A DNA stretch of 64,000 nucleotides from Branchipolynoe longqiensis (Eukaryota > Annelida > Polychaeta > Phyllodocida > Polynoidae), in contig CM059199.1 in assembly GCA_030323885.1 (NCBI GenBank), positions 74,423,050 to 74,487,049 of the forward strand, written 5' to 3'. The notes below the pieces were generated by a model, which was not told the origin of the DNA, made no database searches, and saw nothing but the letters and a program-made list of their open reading frames with translations. Below, one piece after another: positions 20,385 to 31,215 of the stretch. Each line of letters opens with the position of its first letter. The first letter of the stretch is position 1. The translations under genes and the position numbers were made by a program.

Positions 20385-23300
20385 ACACTAAGGGCGCGGC
20401 AGTGTGGGTGTGGGTTGACGTGGGGGGTGAGGGTGTGGGTGTGTGTGGGTGGTAGTGGGTCTGAGTATGGTGTGGGTGATGTGGGTGTGGGTGTGGGTGT
20501 GAGTGTGAGTGTTGTGTGGGTGTGAGTGGAAGTGGGGTTGGGGTTGAGGGTGTGGGTGAGGAGGTGGGTGTGGGTGGGGGTGTGGGCAGAGGTGGGTGTG
20601 TGAGTGGGTGTGTGGGTGAGGATGTGCGTGTGGTTGTGTGTGGAGATGGAGTGAGGGTGTGGGTGGATTTAGGTTGTTTGGGTTTGTGCGTGTGTGCGTG
20701 TGCGTGGATATGGGTTGAGTGAGTGTGGTTGTGGGTGTGGATGTTGGTGTGGATGTGGGTGTGTATGTGGGTGTGGGTGTGGGTGGAGATGGATTGTGTT
20801 GGTGTGCGTGAGGGTGTGGGTGGATATAGGTTGTTTGGGTATGTGTGTGGTGTGGTGACATGGGTTGGGGTGGGTGGGGGGGTGGGGGGGTGGGTGGGGG
20901 GGGGGGGGGGTGGGGGGTGGTGTGGGTGGGGGGGGGGTGGGGGTGGGTGGGGAGGTGGGGTGGTGGGGGGGTGGGTGTGGGGGGGGTGGGGGGGGTGGGG
21001 TGGTGGGGGGGGGGGTGGGTGGGGGGGTGGTGGGGGGGGGTGTGGGTGTGGTGGGGGTGGGGGTGGGGGGGTGGGGGTGGGGGGGGGGGGGTGGTGGGGG
21101 GGGGGGTGGGTGTGGGGGGGTGGGGTGGGGTGTGGGGGTGGGGTGTGGGTGGTGGGGTGGGGTGTGGGGGGGTGGGTGGGGGTGTGGGGGTGGGGTGGGG
21201 GTGGGGGGGGGTGTGGGGGTGGGGGTGGGTGGTGGTGGGGTGGGGGGTGTGGGGGGGGGTGGGGGGTGGGGGTGGGGGTGGGGGGGTGTGGGGTTGGGGT
21301 GGGGGTGGGGTGGGGGGGGTGGGGGGTGGGGTGGGGGTGGTGGGGGGTGTGGGGTGGGGGGGTGGGGGTGGGGTGGGGGGGTGGGTGTGGTGGGGGGTGG
21401 GGTGGGGGGTGGGGTGGGGTGGTGGGGGGGTGGGGTGGGGGTGGGGGGGGGGTGGGTGGGGTGGGTGTGGGGGGGTGGGGTGGGGGTGGGGTGGGTGGGG
21501 GGGTGGTGGGTGGGGGTGTGGGTGGGGGGGGGGGGGTGGGGGGGGTGTGGTGGGGGGGGGGTGGGGGGGGGGTGGGGGGTGTGGGGTGGGGTGGGGGGGT
21601 GGGGGGGGTGGTGTGGGGGGGGGGTGGGGTGGGGGGGTGTGGGGGTGTGGGGGTGGGGGGTGTGGGTGGGGGGGGGGTGGGGGGTGGGGGTGGGGTGGGT
21701 GGGGGGTGGGGAGTGGGTGGGGGGGGGGGGTGGGGTGGGAGGGGGGGGTGGGGTGGGGGGTGGGTGGGGTGGGGGTGGGGTGTGGGGGGGGGTGGGGGGT
21801 GGGTGGGTGTGGGGGGGTGAGGGGTGGGGGGGTGGTGGGGGGGTGGTGGGGGGGGGGGGGGGGTGGGGGGGGGGTGTGGGGGGTGGGGGGGGGGGTGGGG
21901 TGTGGGGGGGGGGTGGGGGTGGAGTGGGGGTGGGTGGGGGGGGGGGGGGTGGGTGGGGGGGGGGGGGTGGTGGGGTGGGGGGGGGGTGGGGGGGGGGGGT
22001 GGGGTGGGTGGGGGGGGGGGGGGGGTGGGGGTGGGGGGGGGGGGGGGTGGTGGGGGTGGGGGGTGGGTGGGGGGGGGTGGGGGGGGGGTGTGGGGGTGGT
22101 GGGGGGGGGGGGTGGGTGGGGGGGGGTGGGGGTGGGGGGGGGTGGGTGGGGGGTGGGTGGGGGTGGTGGGGGGTGGGGGGGGGGGTGGGGAGGGGGGTGG
22201 GGGTGGGGGTGGTGGGTGGGGGGGTGTGGGGGGGTGGGTGGGGGGGGTGGGGGGGTGGGTGGGGGGGGTGTGGGTGGGGGTGGTGTGGGGTGTGGTGGGG
22301 GGGTGGTGGGGGGGTTGGGGTGTGGGGTGGGTGGTGGGGTGGGGTGGGGGGGTGTGGGGGTGGGTGGGGGGGTGGGGGTGTGGGGTGGGGGGTGGGGGGG
22401 GGGTGTGGGTGGGGAAAGGGGGTGGGTGGGGGTGTGGGGGGTGGTGGGTGGGGTGGGTGGAGGGGGTGTGTGGGTGTGGGTGGGTGGGGGGTGTGGGTGG
22501 GGGTGTGGGGTGGGGTGTGGGTGTGGGGGGGGGTGGGGGGGTGTGGGGTGGGGTGGGTGGTGGGGGTGGGGGGGTGTGGGTGGTGGGGTGGGGTGGGTGG
22601 GGGGTGGGGGGTGTGGGGTGGGGGGTGGTGGGGGGTGGGGGGGTGGGTGGTGGGGGGGGGTGGTGGTGTGGTGGTGTGGGGGTGGGGTGTGGGGGTGGGG
22701 GGGTGTGGGTGGGTGTGGGGGTGGTGGGTGGGTTGGTGGGGGTGGGTGGGGGGGGTGGGTGGTGGGGTGGGTGGGTGGTGGGTGGGGTGGATGGTGTGGG
22801 GGGGTGGGGGGGGGGTGGGGGGGTGGGTGGGGTGGGGGGGTGGGGGGGGGGTGGGGTGGGGGTGGGGGTGGGTGGGTGGGGGGGTGGGGGGGGGGGGTGG
22901 GTGGGGGGTGGGGTGGGGGTGGTGGGGGTGTGGGGGGTGAGGGGGTTGGGGGGGTGGGGGGTGGGGGGGTGGTGGGGGGGTGGTGGGGTGGGTGTGGGGG
23001 GGTGGTGGGGTGGGGGGTGGGGGGTGGGTGTGGGGTGGGGTGGGTGTGGGGGTGGGTGGGGTGGGGGGGGGTGGTGGGGGGTGGGTGGGGGTGGGGGGGG
23101 GTGGTGTGGTGGGGGGTGGGGGGGGGTGGGTGGTGGGGGTGGGGGTGGGTGGGGGGGGGGTGGGTGGGGGGTGTGTGGGGGTGGTGGGGTGGGGGGTGGG
23201 GGGGGTGTGGGGGGGGGGGTGGGGGTGGTGGGGGTGGGTGTGTGGGTGTGGGTGTGGGTGTGGTGTGGGTGTGGGTGTGGGTGTGAGTGTGGGTGTGGGT

Positions 23301-23625
23301 GGAGATGGCGATGTGGGTGTGCGTGAGGGTGTGGGTGGATATAGGTTGTTTGGGTATGTGTGTGTGTGGGTGTGCATGGATATGGGCTGTGTGGGTGTGG
23401 GTGTGAGTGTGGGTGTGGTGTGGGTGTGGGTGTGAGTGTGGGTGTGGGTGTGGGTGTGAGTGTGGGTGTGGGTGTGGGTGGAGATGGCGATGTGCGAGTG
23501 TGTGAGGGTGTGGGTGGATATAGGTTGTTTGGGTATGTGTGTGTGTGGGTGTGCATGGATATGGGATGTGTGGGTGTGGGTGTGGGTGTGGGTGTGGGTG
23601 TGGGTGGAGATGTCGGTGTGTGACC
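20385..23625 (+). repeat. G/T satellite: GGGTGT flanks and a 2.3-kb TGGGG core
   Basis: Flanks (20385-20860 and ~23235-23625) are GTGTGG-rich and contain an ordered ~180-bp unit with the landmark 'GTGGGTGGATATAGGTTGTT', seen near 20815, 23330 and 23510, with a variant near 20660. The core (~20865-23230) is almost only G and T on plus, with G runs of 3-12. Open frames of up to ~1,080 codons (Pro/His/Thr-rich on minus, Gly/Trp/Val-rich on plus) are artefacts of missing A/T-rich stops. Homopolymer errors are likely in the assembled core. Confidence 0.9.
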
Positions 23626-23719
23626 AGCCATCAGTTATTTCAGAAACTCCCCTCGTACTTTGCACCTGAGACCCGCCCGACTAATGTCAAAGGTTGTTTT
23701 CTTGTTATGGTATGTTCGT

Positions 23720-23830
23720 GCCCCCCCCCCCCCCACCTTTTCCCTCCCCTCGCCATCCCTCCCTCTCTCTCTCCCTTTAGCGCTCTCTCACTCTCACTGT
23801 CTCTCTCTCTCGCTAGGTCGCCCAATGTGA
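23720..23830. repeat. Pyrimidine tract
   Basis: A poly-C run (~23723-23735) followed by CCCTCTCTCTC-type sequence to ~23815. Low complexity only. Confidence 0.8.
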
Positions 23831-24103
23831 TCGCTGATAATAAGATGTACTGCCATTAACTTGACTGGGGAATTTTGGATGCTGGGTTTGCAAACTGATC
23901 TACTGGACCAACTGGCGCATTTTCACAGTTTAAAGTGTCACCACATACTCACCCATTATTTGCTGTCTCACATTTCCACACCTTATCGTGTGTCACCCAT
24001 GACTACGCCTCATTGTGTGTCACTCACTATCATGCATTATTTGGTTTCACACAGTGCCGCATGTTATCGTCTGACAGTGTCACAGATTACCACACATGGT
24101 CGT
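23831..24103. other. Intergenic, degenerate CAC/TCAC-rich repeats
   Basis: Loose repetition of 'GTGTCAC' phrases (~23930-24090), apparently a decayed relative of the repeat that follows. No gene. Confidence 0.4.
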
Positions 24104-24285
24104 GTGTAGTGTGTGTAGAGTGTGCAGTGTGTGTAGTGTGTGCAGTGTGCACAGTGTGTGAAGTGTGTCTAGTGTGTGCAGTGTGTGCAGTGTGTGTAGT
24201 GTGTGCAGTGTGTGCAGTGTGCATAGTGTGTGCAGTGTGTATATTGTGTGCAGTGTGTGCAGTGTGTGTAGTGTGTGCAGTGTTC
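24104..24285. repeat. TGTGCAGTG minisatellite (9-bp unit)
   Basis: About 20 tandem copies of a 9-bp unit TGTGCAGTG/TGTGTAGTG. Because 9 is divisible by 3, it reads as an open three-residue repeat in several frames. These are not genes. Confidence 0.9.
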
Positions 24286-24630
24286 CGATCACAAACATTA
24301 AGACACATTCTTTATTTATATTGACATGGTAAATTACATAGTGCATAAATATGAGATCTACGTACCCATTTTCTGAAACCACACCACAATCAGCGAAGAA
24401 GCTTTGAAGAGAATGGACAAGCTCTTCAATCTTTGTGAGTTATTGATCGTTCATTTTCTGCAAATAATCCGCCAGTACTCGGCTTTGTGGGAGACATGTC
24501 ACACTCAAAAAGCTATTGATTCTCACCTAATCTCTTATTCAATCATACAGCCAGGTCTTTGAACCTGGTGGTTCTGCAGGCAGACATGGATTGTCTATCT
24601 CACATCCAGCTTATCTACTCATTACTCAAT
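24286..24630. other. Intergenic, nothing recognised
   Basis: No known family or coding region. Confidence 0.4.
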
Positions 24631-24834
24631 GGGCGCGGTGGCATAATTGGTAGAGTGCGGGCCTCGCATTCCGAAGGTCAGGAGTTTGTCTCCAGGTCGA
24701 GTCAAACCGCTGACTTTAAAATTGATACTTGTCGCCTCCTAGCCTGGTGGTCGGCATTAATAGGATAGGGTAAGGACTAGTTTGCTCAGTGTCAGGACAA
24801 TGTGACGGAGTGGAATATTGCGTCATGGTGCCGG
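24631..24834 (+). mobile_element. SINE-V, 5' part (continues at 25997)
   Basis: The head 'GGCGCGGTGGCATAATTGG' plus 'TAGAGTGCGGGCCTCGCATT' is tRNA-like, then the body to 'CATGGTGCCGG'. The next family bases appear only after 25996, so one SINE was split by the intervening element. Confidence 0.8.
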
Positions 24835-25996
24835 TGTAGCAGGAAATCGCAAACCCTGTGTAAAGACTAGGTCTCCATAAAGTAAAGTTGAATCCCTCCT
24901 CCAACTAATAGTTTTACCACCTGTTGTGGTCACCGGTATGTAAAGTCTATGGCTCGAATCTGTGGTTGTGTAGGCAGGCTATAAGGAAATCAATGCAGAC
25001 AAAGAGAAAGGAAGACTATAAAGTGTGAAAGAAGAGAGAGAGAGTCAAGCCCTCTGGTTTATTATTTATATGGTACATGGATTCAGTGTAGAGTATCACG
25101 CCACCCTATTCCCCCAATGGGAAACAATGATTCTTAGCTCTAACAATAGGGGTCCAGCATTCCTGGTCCCCATGGTTACCAGTGATCTGCCCACCACCAC
25201 CAAGCTGTATGTCTCCGCTGGCCACCACCTGCCTTGAGCCTGAGTGTGGTGATCCTGACTAGCAGATGGGGGAGGGGCTAGGCTCTGAGTGCCCCTTCCA
25301 CAAAGTCCTGCCAGCACCACTATGTCTATTTACATCCCACTCAGGCACCACTAGCACCTACATATACACATACATGCACCTGGTCACATATACCCGATCA
25401 ATACTATAACCTTTGCATTCCCCCACCAATGCATTAAATCGGAATATTTTACACCTGTATATCGCAAACTACCACTTGTGATTTCCTAGGAAATCGTGAA
25501 CCCCGATGCCATATATAGGCATGGGGGGTTTGCCATTTCCTAGGAAATGACATATACCCCCTGGATATCACAAACCCTCATGTTTGGCAGTCTTTATTCT
25601 AATGAAAACATCTTTGCGATAGTCCAGTTTGTAATTCCAACCACACATGTGATGAAAACGGCCTTTATTCACAGATGTCGCCACTGTGGCTATTGTAAAG
25701 GCCAGGGAAAGAGGTGTGGCAATATCCTGGTATTATCACTCAGTTTCAGGATCGACAATGTAAGCGATGTCGTTAGCAAAATGGTCTTTGTAGTATACAG
25801 TAAATAGAACTATTTTAATATTCCAAATTCTTATTTATCTAATATGTAAACCATTATTTACCAGTGTATTGGTTGAATATTCCAAAATGATACAAAGCAT
25901 GGGGGGTTTGCGATCTCCATGGGGGGTTTGCGATTTCCTAGGAAATCGCAAACCCCGGGGTGTGCAATCTTCAGGGGTTTGCGATCTCCCGCTACA
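24835..25996. mobile_element. Inverted-repeat element inserted in a SINE
   Basis: Ends TGTAGCAGGAAATCGCAAACC and GGTTTGCGATCTCCCGCTACA; possible 4-bp target CCGG/CTGG (one mismatch). The terminal motif 'GGAAATCGCAAACC' recurs inverted inside (~25485-25560, 25905-25990), including a perfect 34-bp palindrome at 25923-25956 centred on CCTAGG. No transposase-like frame; small frames (for example 25547-25807) are unrecognised. ~1.16 kb, non-autonomous. Confidence 0.8.
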
Positions 25997-26125
25997 CTGG
26001 CAGCCTGAATCCCTAGTAGGGCAGCACTATAAAGTTGACATGAGTGTGCACTGTCACGAATCTGTACCCATCCTGATATGACCTTAGATGCTGCCGGGAT
26101 GTAAAACTCCAACAACCAACGAACC
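25997..26125 (+). mobile_element. SINE-V, 3' part (continued from 24834)
   Basis: Resumes at 'CTGGCAGCCTGAATCCC' and runs to the family tail 'GATGCTGCCGGGATGTAAAA'. Together with 24631-24834 it makes one full-length SINE. Confidence 0.8.
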
Positions 26126-26350
26126 TATTGATTAATCACGAAACATCAAGGAAGTAATTATTGTCTCAAGTCCAAGTACCACTTAAGAACAATAGCCATT
26201 TATTGACTGATATGGTGTTTCAGGCCCATAGAACACCAATAAATTCCAAATTATATTATTTCTTTCAATGAATTAAAGACAGTGTTTCGGGTATTTGATT
26301 GGTTAGCTGAAAGTTATATTGTAATACCAATTTTTATTATTTTATCATAT
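26126..26350. other. Intergenic, A/T-rich
   Basis: Nothing recognised before the TRIM. The last four bases are its target duplication. Confidence 0.4.
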
Positions 26351-26864
26351 TGTCGTGGGGGTGATGAAAATGGGAAATATTGCCCCTAGAGCGGGACTCG
26401 AACCCACATCTGTTTGCATTCCGGGCCAGTGTGCTAACCATTAGACCAACTAGGCTACCTGATATCAAAACAGTACCCATGCCTACCTGTCTATGCAGCT
26501 CCTTGCCTGAGAGGTCAGTGTAGACCACTATACTCATCCACTGGGAATTGTAAGCCTTTTAATGCTGATAATTCCATACATACAGGAAATGCAAAGCACT
26601 TACATACACAGGGTAGGTTCATACACAGGGTACCTTACATACACAACGTGTAGCTTGTATAGGACCCTGGTCATGCCACCAGTGTTGTCGGGATGATGAA
26701 AATGGGAAATATTGCACCTAGAGCAGGACTCGAACCCACATCTCTTTGCATTCCGGGCCAGTGTGGTAACCATTACATCACCTAAGCTCACTGATATCAA
26801 AACAGTACCCACGCCTACCTGTCTATGCAGCTCTTTGCCTGAGAGGTCAATGCAGACCACTACA
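26351..26864 (-). mobile_element. TRIM retrotransposon, complete, reverse orientation
   Basis: 3' LTR 26351-26532 and 5' LTR 26684-26864 as read on minus, interior 26533-26683; target duplication ATAT (26347-26350, 26865-26868). Primer site at 26670-26682 reads TGGTGGCATGACC on minus. Both LTRs keep the tRNA-like module (B box seen as GGACTCGAACCC on plus). The interior is slightly longer than in other copies because a 'CATACACAGGGTA' phrase is duplicated. Confidence 0.9.
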
Positions 26865-27002
26865 ATATTTTGTAAATGCATCTGAATATCTCCAAGTTTA
26901 ACTAGTATATTTTCAACAACTAAAATATTGTTGACACCTTATTTAGTAGCGGGATAATAATATCATGCTACACTAACAAACAATCATTCCAACAAGATCA
27001 GC

Positions 27003-27320
27003 ACCGGATGCAGGCTCCCTGTGCGGAAGGTGATGAGTTCCAATCCCATCCGAGTAAAACCGATGACATAAACAATTGATAACTGTCGCTACCTATCCTG
27101 GCGCTCTGCATTAATATGAAAGGACAAGGACTGATTACAACAGTATCAGGATAATGTAACTGTGTGGGCTATCTGGGCATGGTGCCTGTGGCCTCTTCTA
27201 CCAGTTGGCAGCACTATAACGTTGCCATGAGTGTGCACTGTCACAAGTCGGTGGCTGACCTTAGATGTGTCTATGACATAAAATAACAACAACAACCACA
27301 AACAAACAACATCGGCAATC
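27003..27320 (+). mobile_element. SINE-V, diverged
   Basis: Head remnant 'CTCCCTGTGCGGAAGGTGAT', then the full body and the tail 'CCTTAGATGTGTCTATGACA', ending 'AACAACAACAACC'. More diverged than most copies. Confidence 0.7.
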
Positions 27321-27624
27321 CCCTCCACCTGACCTCCTTTTACAGAGCCATTATAAATAGTTCAACTCCACTTTCAGCAAATGTCACCAAATATATTGTC
27401 AACTAAACAAATGCTCATACGTCATGGTACTGACTCAGTTTCTGAATATTACAATACATTTCAAGGCAAGTACTGGGATTAATTCTAACATGGGTAATTC
27501 AGCAATGCTGGAACAGAAAAGTGGTAAATTTTATTCGAACAGAAGAAATAATATGTTGAGTGATGCATCTTCTTGTGCAGTTTGTAGTTCGGTACTGAGT
27601 GTATGTAGTGTCGGCTGTGTGGAT
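27321..27624. other. Intergenic, nothing recognised
   Basis: No repeat family identified. Confidence 0.4.
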
Positions 27625-27975
27625 GTACATTTCATGAAAGCTGCCTGCAAAAGTGTTCAAGTGCTGCTGGCTTTTGCAAGTTACCAGCTGCACTCTCTCG
27701 GGGAGCAAATAGAGGTTTCAAACCGGAAAGAACATGTTCAGACAGGTGCAAAACTATTTGTCCCTGCAGTGGCTAGTCGGGAGATGTTGGGAGTTTCATA
27801 CATCAACCGCCCTTAATGCTGCCACAGTGACATGGTTTTCTGTTTAGGGTTTGCTCCCTTAACCTTCGGTTCTGTCAAGAACCTGTACCACACGGCTGTG
27901 GTTTACAACTCTGCAGGGAAGGGGCGTCAAACTCACTGAGGTATTGCAATACCTGCAATACCTGCATACCAATAG
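27625..27975 (-). mobile_element. SINE-L, lacking the LINE-derived tail
   Basis: Matches 14412-14770 from 'CATTTCATGAAAGCTGCCTG' to 'ATACCTGCATACC'. The 3' tail shared with the LINE is replaced by unrelated sequence, so the copy is 3'-truncated or recombined. Confidence 0.75.
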
Positions 27976-27984
27976 TGTCGGCTA

Positions 27985-28740
27985 CCAGGGGCTAAATGTA
28001 TGAAGCACAATTTATCGGCTGCGGAGTTAAGGGCGGCCGGCAGGGTATCTATTGTCGGCGTTAATATATTTGTCACGGGGGATGTATGTGACCAAAGCGC
28101 GCGTGGGTTAGCTAACGTTTCAGTTATTTATAGATTTGGGAAATCCCTCTGCGTTTGTAGCCATATATTAGGCTCAAATATATTAAATGCGATCATATTT
28201 AACACAATTACATACGCAGTAAGTGAAATTTGATCAATTTAACCCTAAATTCGAAGCATTATTAAGGCTACCGCCGCATTGGCGGCGATATTAATAGTTA
28301 TATTTTCGAATCGACAAACGTAATGTAAACAAATCGCCGATGCCGCCGCATCGACGTTGCTTTCCATACTGGCGTAGGCGGCGATTTGTTGACTGTACGA
28401 TCGTCGATTCGAAAATATAACTATTAGTATCGCCGCCAATGAGGCGGTAGCCTTAATAACGCTTCGAATTTAGGGTTAATTTAATGAAATTTCACGATTT
28501 GAGTATGTAATTCTGTTAAATATGGTCGCTTTGAATAGATTTGGCCCGAATCGGTCCCTAACCTGCACGTTATCCCAGGCTCAAGTTGGGGTTAGTGAAC
28601 TCGACCTTAACTCCCGAGGTGCTTACCTAACCCGCCCTCATACATTGACACTTTGGCCGCTAACCCGGGAAATCCGCACGACGCGTGGGTTACGAGCCCT
28701 AACCCGCCCTCATACATTTGGCCCCTGGACGCTTAACCCT
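27985..28740. mobile_element. Large foldback element
   Basis: A central hairpin region (~28165-28545) has arms of ~170 bp that are near-perfect inverses around ~28355: 'GCGATCATATTTAACAC' with 'CTGTTAAATATGGTCGC', 'TTAACCCTAAATTCGAAG' with its inverse, and 'GGCTACCGCCGCATTGGCGG' with its inverse. Outer ends 'CAGGGGCTAAATGTATGA' (27987) and 'TCATACATTTGGCCCCTGG' (~28710) are also inverted, giving ~750 bp in total. A related fragment lies at ~36510-36660. Confidence 0.7.
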
Positions 28741-29475
28741 ACCCCAGTCTTGATGATATCGGTGGGAGCGATGGTTAAAATCACTTGTGTAACATTGAAA
28801 TCAAAGGCACATCCAGAACATACTTTCATCATACACAACAAAGTGAAACAAGATTTGATTGATTACAGTTAATCAAACAAGATTGTCTTACAAGAAAATA
28901 TTTTTAATAAAAGCTTGAAACAAAGTTTGGATAATTGGAAGGTGTAAATGTGTAAATGTCCGCTTAAACACAAAATCATACGAGTATACTTTTGATATCT
29001 TTTCTGGGATAGATTAAATATACATAGCATTGCTAACAGTATTAATACATGTAAATGCATGCATCAATAATTATTTGACTTGTTATCAATAAAATAAAGA
29101 ATTAATTCTCACCTTCGCGATGCGGAAACCAAATATGGGGTGTCAAGTTCCAGAGAACAACCCTACGAACCCAACCTCCGTTCTTACACACAAAATGGGG
29201 GAGGTTTTGCCATCGCAGAATTCCGGATCGATTACTACGCGCCCGACCGACCTTGTCACTCCTTGTGACAAAACCAACAAAAATACCCACGGCGCAGCTG
29301 TATCAAGTGGTCTGTAACTGGGCACACAGAAAAGATTACTTTCTGCCATTATTTCTTGGCGCCGTGAACTAGAAGGCGTTTTTAACATGTTTCTATCGCC
29401 CAATATTGGCTATAGCGATATAGCGAATGGTAGACAGGAAGTGTGAACATTTATTTGTCTCTCTTTTTTTGTTGT
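28741..29475. other. Intergenic; short block shared with 41290
   Basis: 'GAATGGTAGACAGGAAGTGTG' with the preceding 'ATAGCGATATAGC' (~29410-29466) recurs at 41295-41360. Short frames on both strands at 29102-29403 are not recognised. Confidence 0.4.
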
Positions 29476-29651
29476 TGGTAGATTAGTTGTCCCAAGCAGG
29501 GGAAACCCCAGTCACAGATGACTGATCTTCCCCACTCCACTGCTGGTCGATAGAAAGCCCGAGCCTACACTTTTACCGACCCAAGGGATTTTTAACCTCC
29601 CACACCACATAGACATGGTATGAGAGCAACCGGCCTTTGATGATGCTGTAA
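29476..29651 (-). mobile_element. SINE-Leu, 3' part (continues at 30620)
   Basis: Body and end in reverse, from 'TTAGTTGTCCCAAGCAGGGG' to 'CCTTTGATGATGCTGTAA'. The family sequence resumes at 30620 after a MITE. The whole SINE is therefore intact apart from that insertion. Confidence 0.9.
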
Positions 29652-30619
29652 AGGCCCTGTCACACTACGACGTGACAACGTCATCATAGGCAGAACGTGA
29701 AAATAAGTATTTTAAGTCGAAGTTATCGGCGTAATATGCAAATTGTGGACGTGAATGCCGCGTAGTTGACGTGAGCGTAACGTGAAAGTAACGTCGGCAT
29801 AACGTCGGCCTAGCATAGTGTTAGGGACATAGCTAAGCGTGGGTGTAACGGGATGCGAGCGTGGTCGACGGTGGGCTAGCTTAACTGAAACGTTGGTCAA
29901 ACATCGGTGTAGCGTCGTGACGTTATCTGTAATGTGAGACCGTTAGGGGGGAGCGGTAATTGGCGACCTGACCGGGCGTAAGTGTAACGTGAGCCTAACA
30001 TCACCATAACGCGTGTGACGTGGACGTAACGTGACCGTAACGTGACCGTAACGTGACCGTAACGTGACCGTAACGTGATCGAAAAGTACAAAACACCCGT
30101 CGCAGGGTAGATGTCTGGGTATATAAGGCTGGGGTTCGGATCACGTTAGTCATGTTATCAAAACGCTATGCGGTCGTCAATGACGTGAACTACGTCACGA
30201 CACATTCGCAACACGTTATAACGACGTTATCGACCAATCATCGTATCGCTCGGCCGACGTTCCGTTACGTCCGACCCCCGTTAATTGAACGCTGCCCACA
30301 CGTTGCTCCCACCCGGGCCGTCGCTCTGACGTGACATAACGTGACTCTAACGTCATTTACGCTGCTATAACGATCGCGGAACGTCTACCTAACGTCATTG
30401 TCACGTCATCCCGACGTAGCGGATTCACGTTGAGATACGTCGAAAGTTTTGAACATGTCCAAAACCTCGACGTAGCTCGACGTAACACGCCGTAATGTGA
30501 CGTAGCTCGACATCAGTCTAACATCATTATGACGTCATCATAACGTAATCCAACGTACATCAACGTAATGACGAAATATCACCACGTTACACTCATTATG
30601 TCGTAGTGTGACAGGGGTA
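29652..30619. mobile_element. MITE, subfamily I, inserted in a SINE
   Basis: Ends AGGCCCTGTCACACTACGACG and CGTAGTGTGACAGGGGTA; TAA duplicated at 29649-29651 and 30620-30622. The uninterrupted sequence is known from the SINE copies at 10176 and 44503 ('CTGTAAGTTATACACAGCGG' read in the same direction), so the 3-bp duplication is demonstrated directly. Interior ACGT-rich with a 12-bp tandem 'CGTAACGTGACC' (~30015-30070) and the central 'GTTTTGAACATGTCCAAAAC' (~30446). Confidence 0.93.
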
Positions 30620-30752
30620 TAAGTTATACACAGCGGTGGAAATCCACATTGGCAGAGCTGGGGGAACGGGGAATCGAACTGCCGACCCTCAGATTAGGAG
30701 TCTGACCTAGAAAAAAGTCAGATACTCTAACCACTCCGCCACAGAGAACGCC
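30620..30752 (-). mobile_element. SINE-Leu, 5' part with tRNA head
   Basis: Runs from 'TAAGTTATACACAGCGGTGG' to the inverted head ('GGGAATCGAACTGCCGACC', 'CTCTAACCACTCCGCCACAG'). Confidence 0.9.
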
Positions 30753-31215
30753 ACTTCACAAGAACAGTACCCGAGTGGGGGCCTGTATATATATAGAGCC
30801 ACTGTGGGACCAAAACGAGGCTCTACTTCCGGCAGTGATGGCGGCAGAGAGAAAAGAATGTGATGCTCATTTCTTCTGCTCCTGTTTTATTCGCAATCAA
30901 CTGTGGAAGCGCATAGTCCCCCCCCACCCCCCCCCCCCCACTCACGCACACACTCTGACGATTGGCACAAGCCGGAATTAAATCATCCCGCCCTACACTG
31001 GTCGTTGCATAGACTGCTAACCCTGTTAGAATCTAACAATTGGTGTTGCTGAATGCATCATCTTTTTTTTCTTTTCGTGTGGCGGAGGGGGGGGGGGGGG
31101 TGAAGTGGGGGAAGGGGAGGAGGTGATGGGTTGGGGAATGTAGAGGATGGGGAGAGGGGAATGAAGAGGAGGGGTTGGGGATGAAGGGGTGGGATGGGGG
31201 GATGGAGGGTGGGTA
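30753..31215. other. Intergenic; C tract and GGGGA-rich tract
   Basis: C tract ~30918-30945; G/A-rich stretch 31080-31200 resembling the 7.3-8.2 kb satellite in composition. No gene. Confidence 0.5.

Noticed and set aside
20385..23625. Telomeric repeat
   Set aside because: Units are GTGTGG/TGGGG-like and irregular, not TTAGGG, and ordinary repeats lie on both sides.
20377..23631. Open frame of 1,084 codons (Pro/His/Thr-rich) on minus and several long Gly-rich frames on plus
   Set aside because: They lie entirely in G/T satellite lacking the bases needed for stop codons. Frames are open on both strands at once and the composition is pure repeat.
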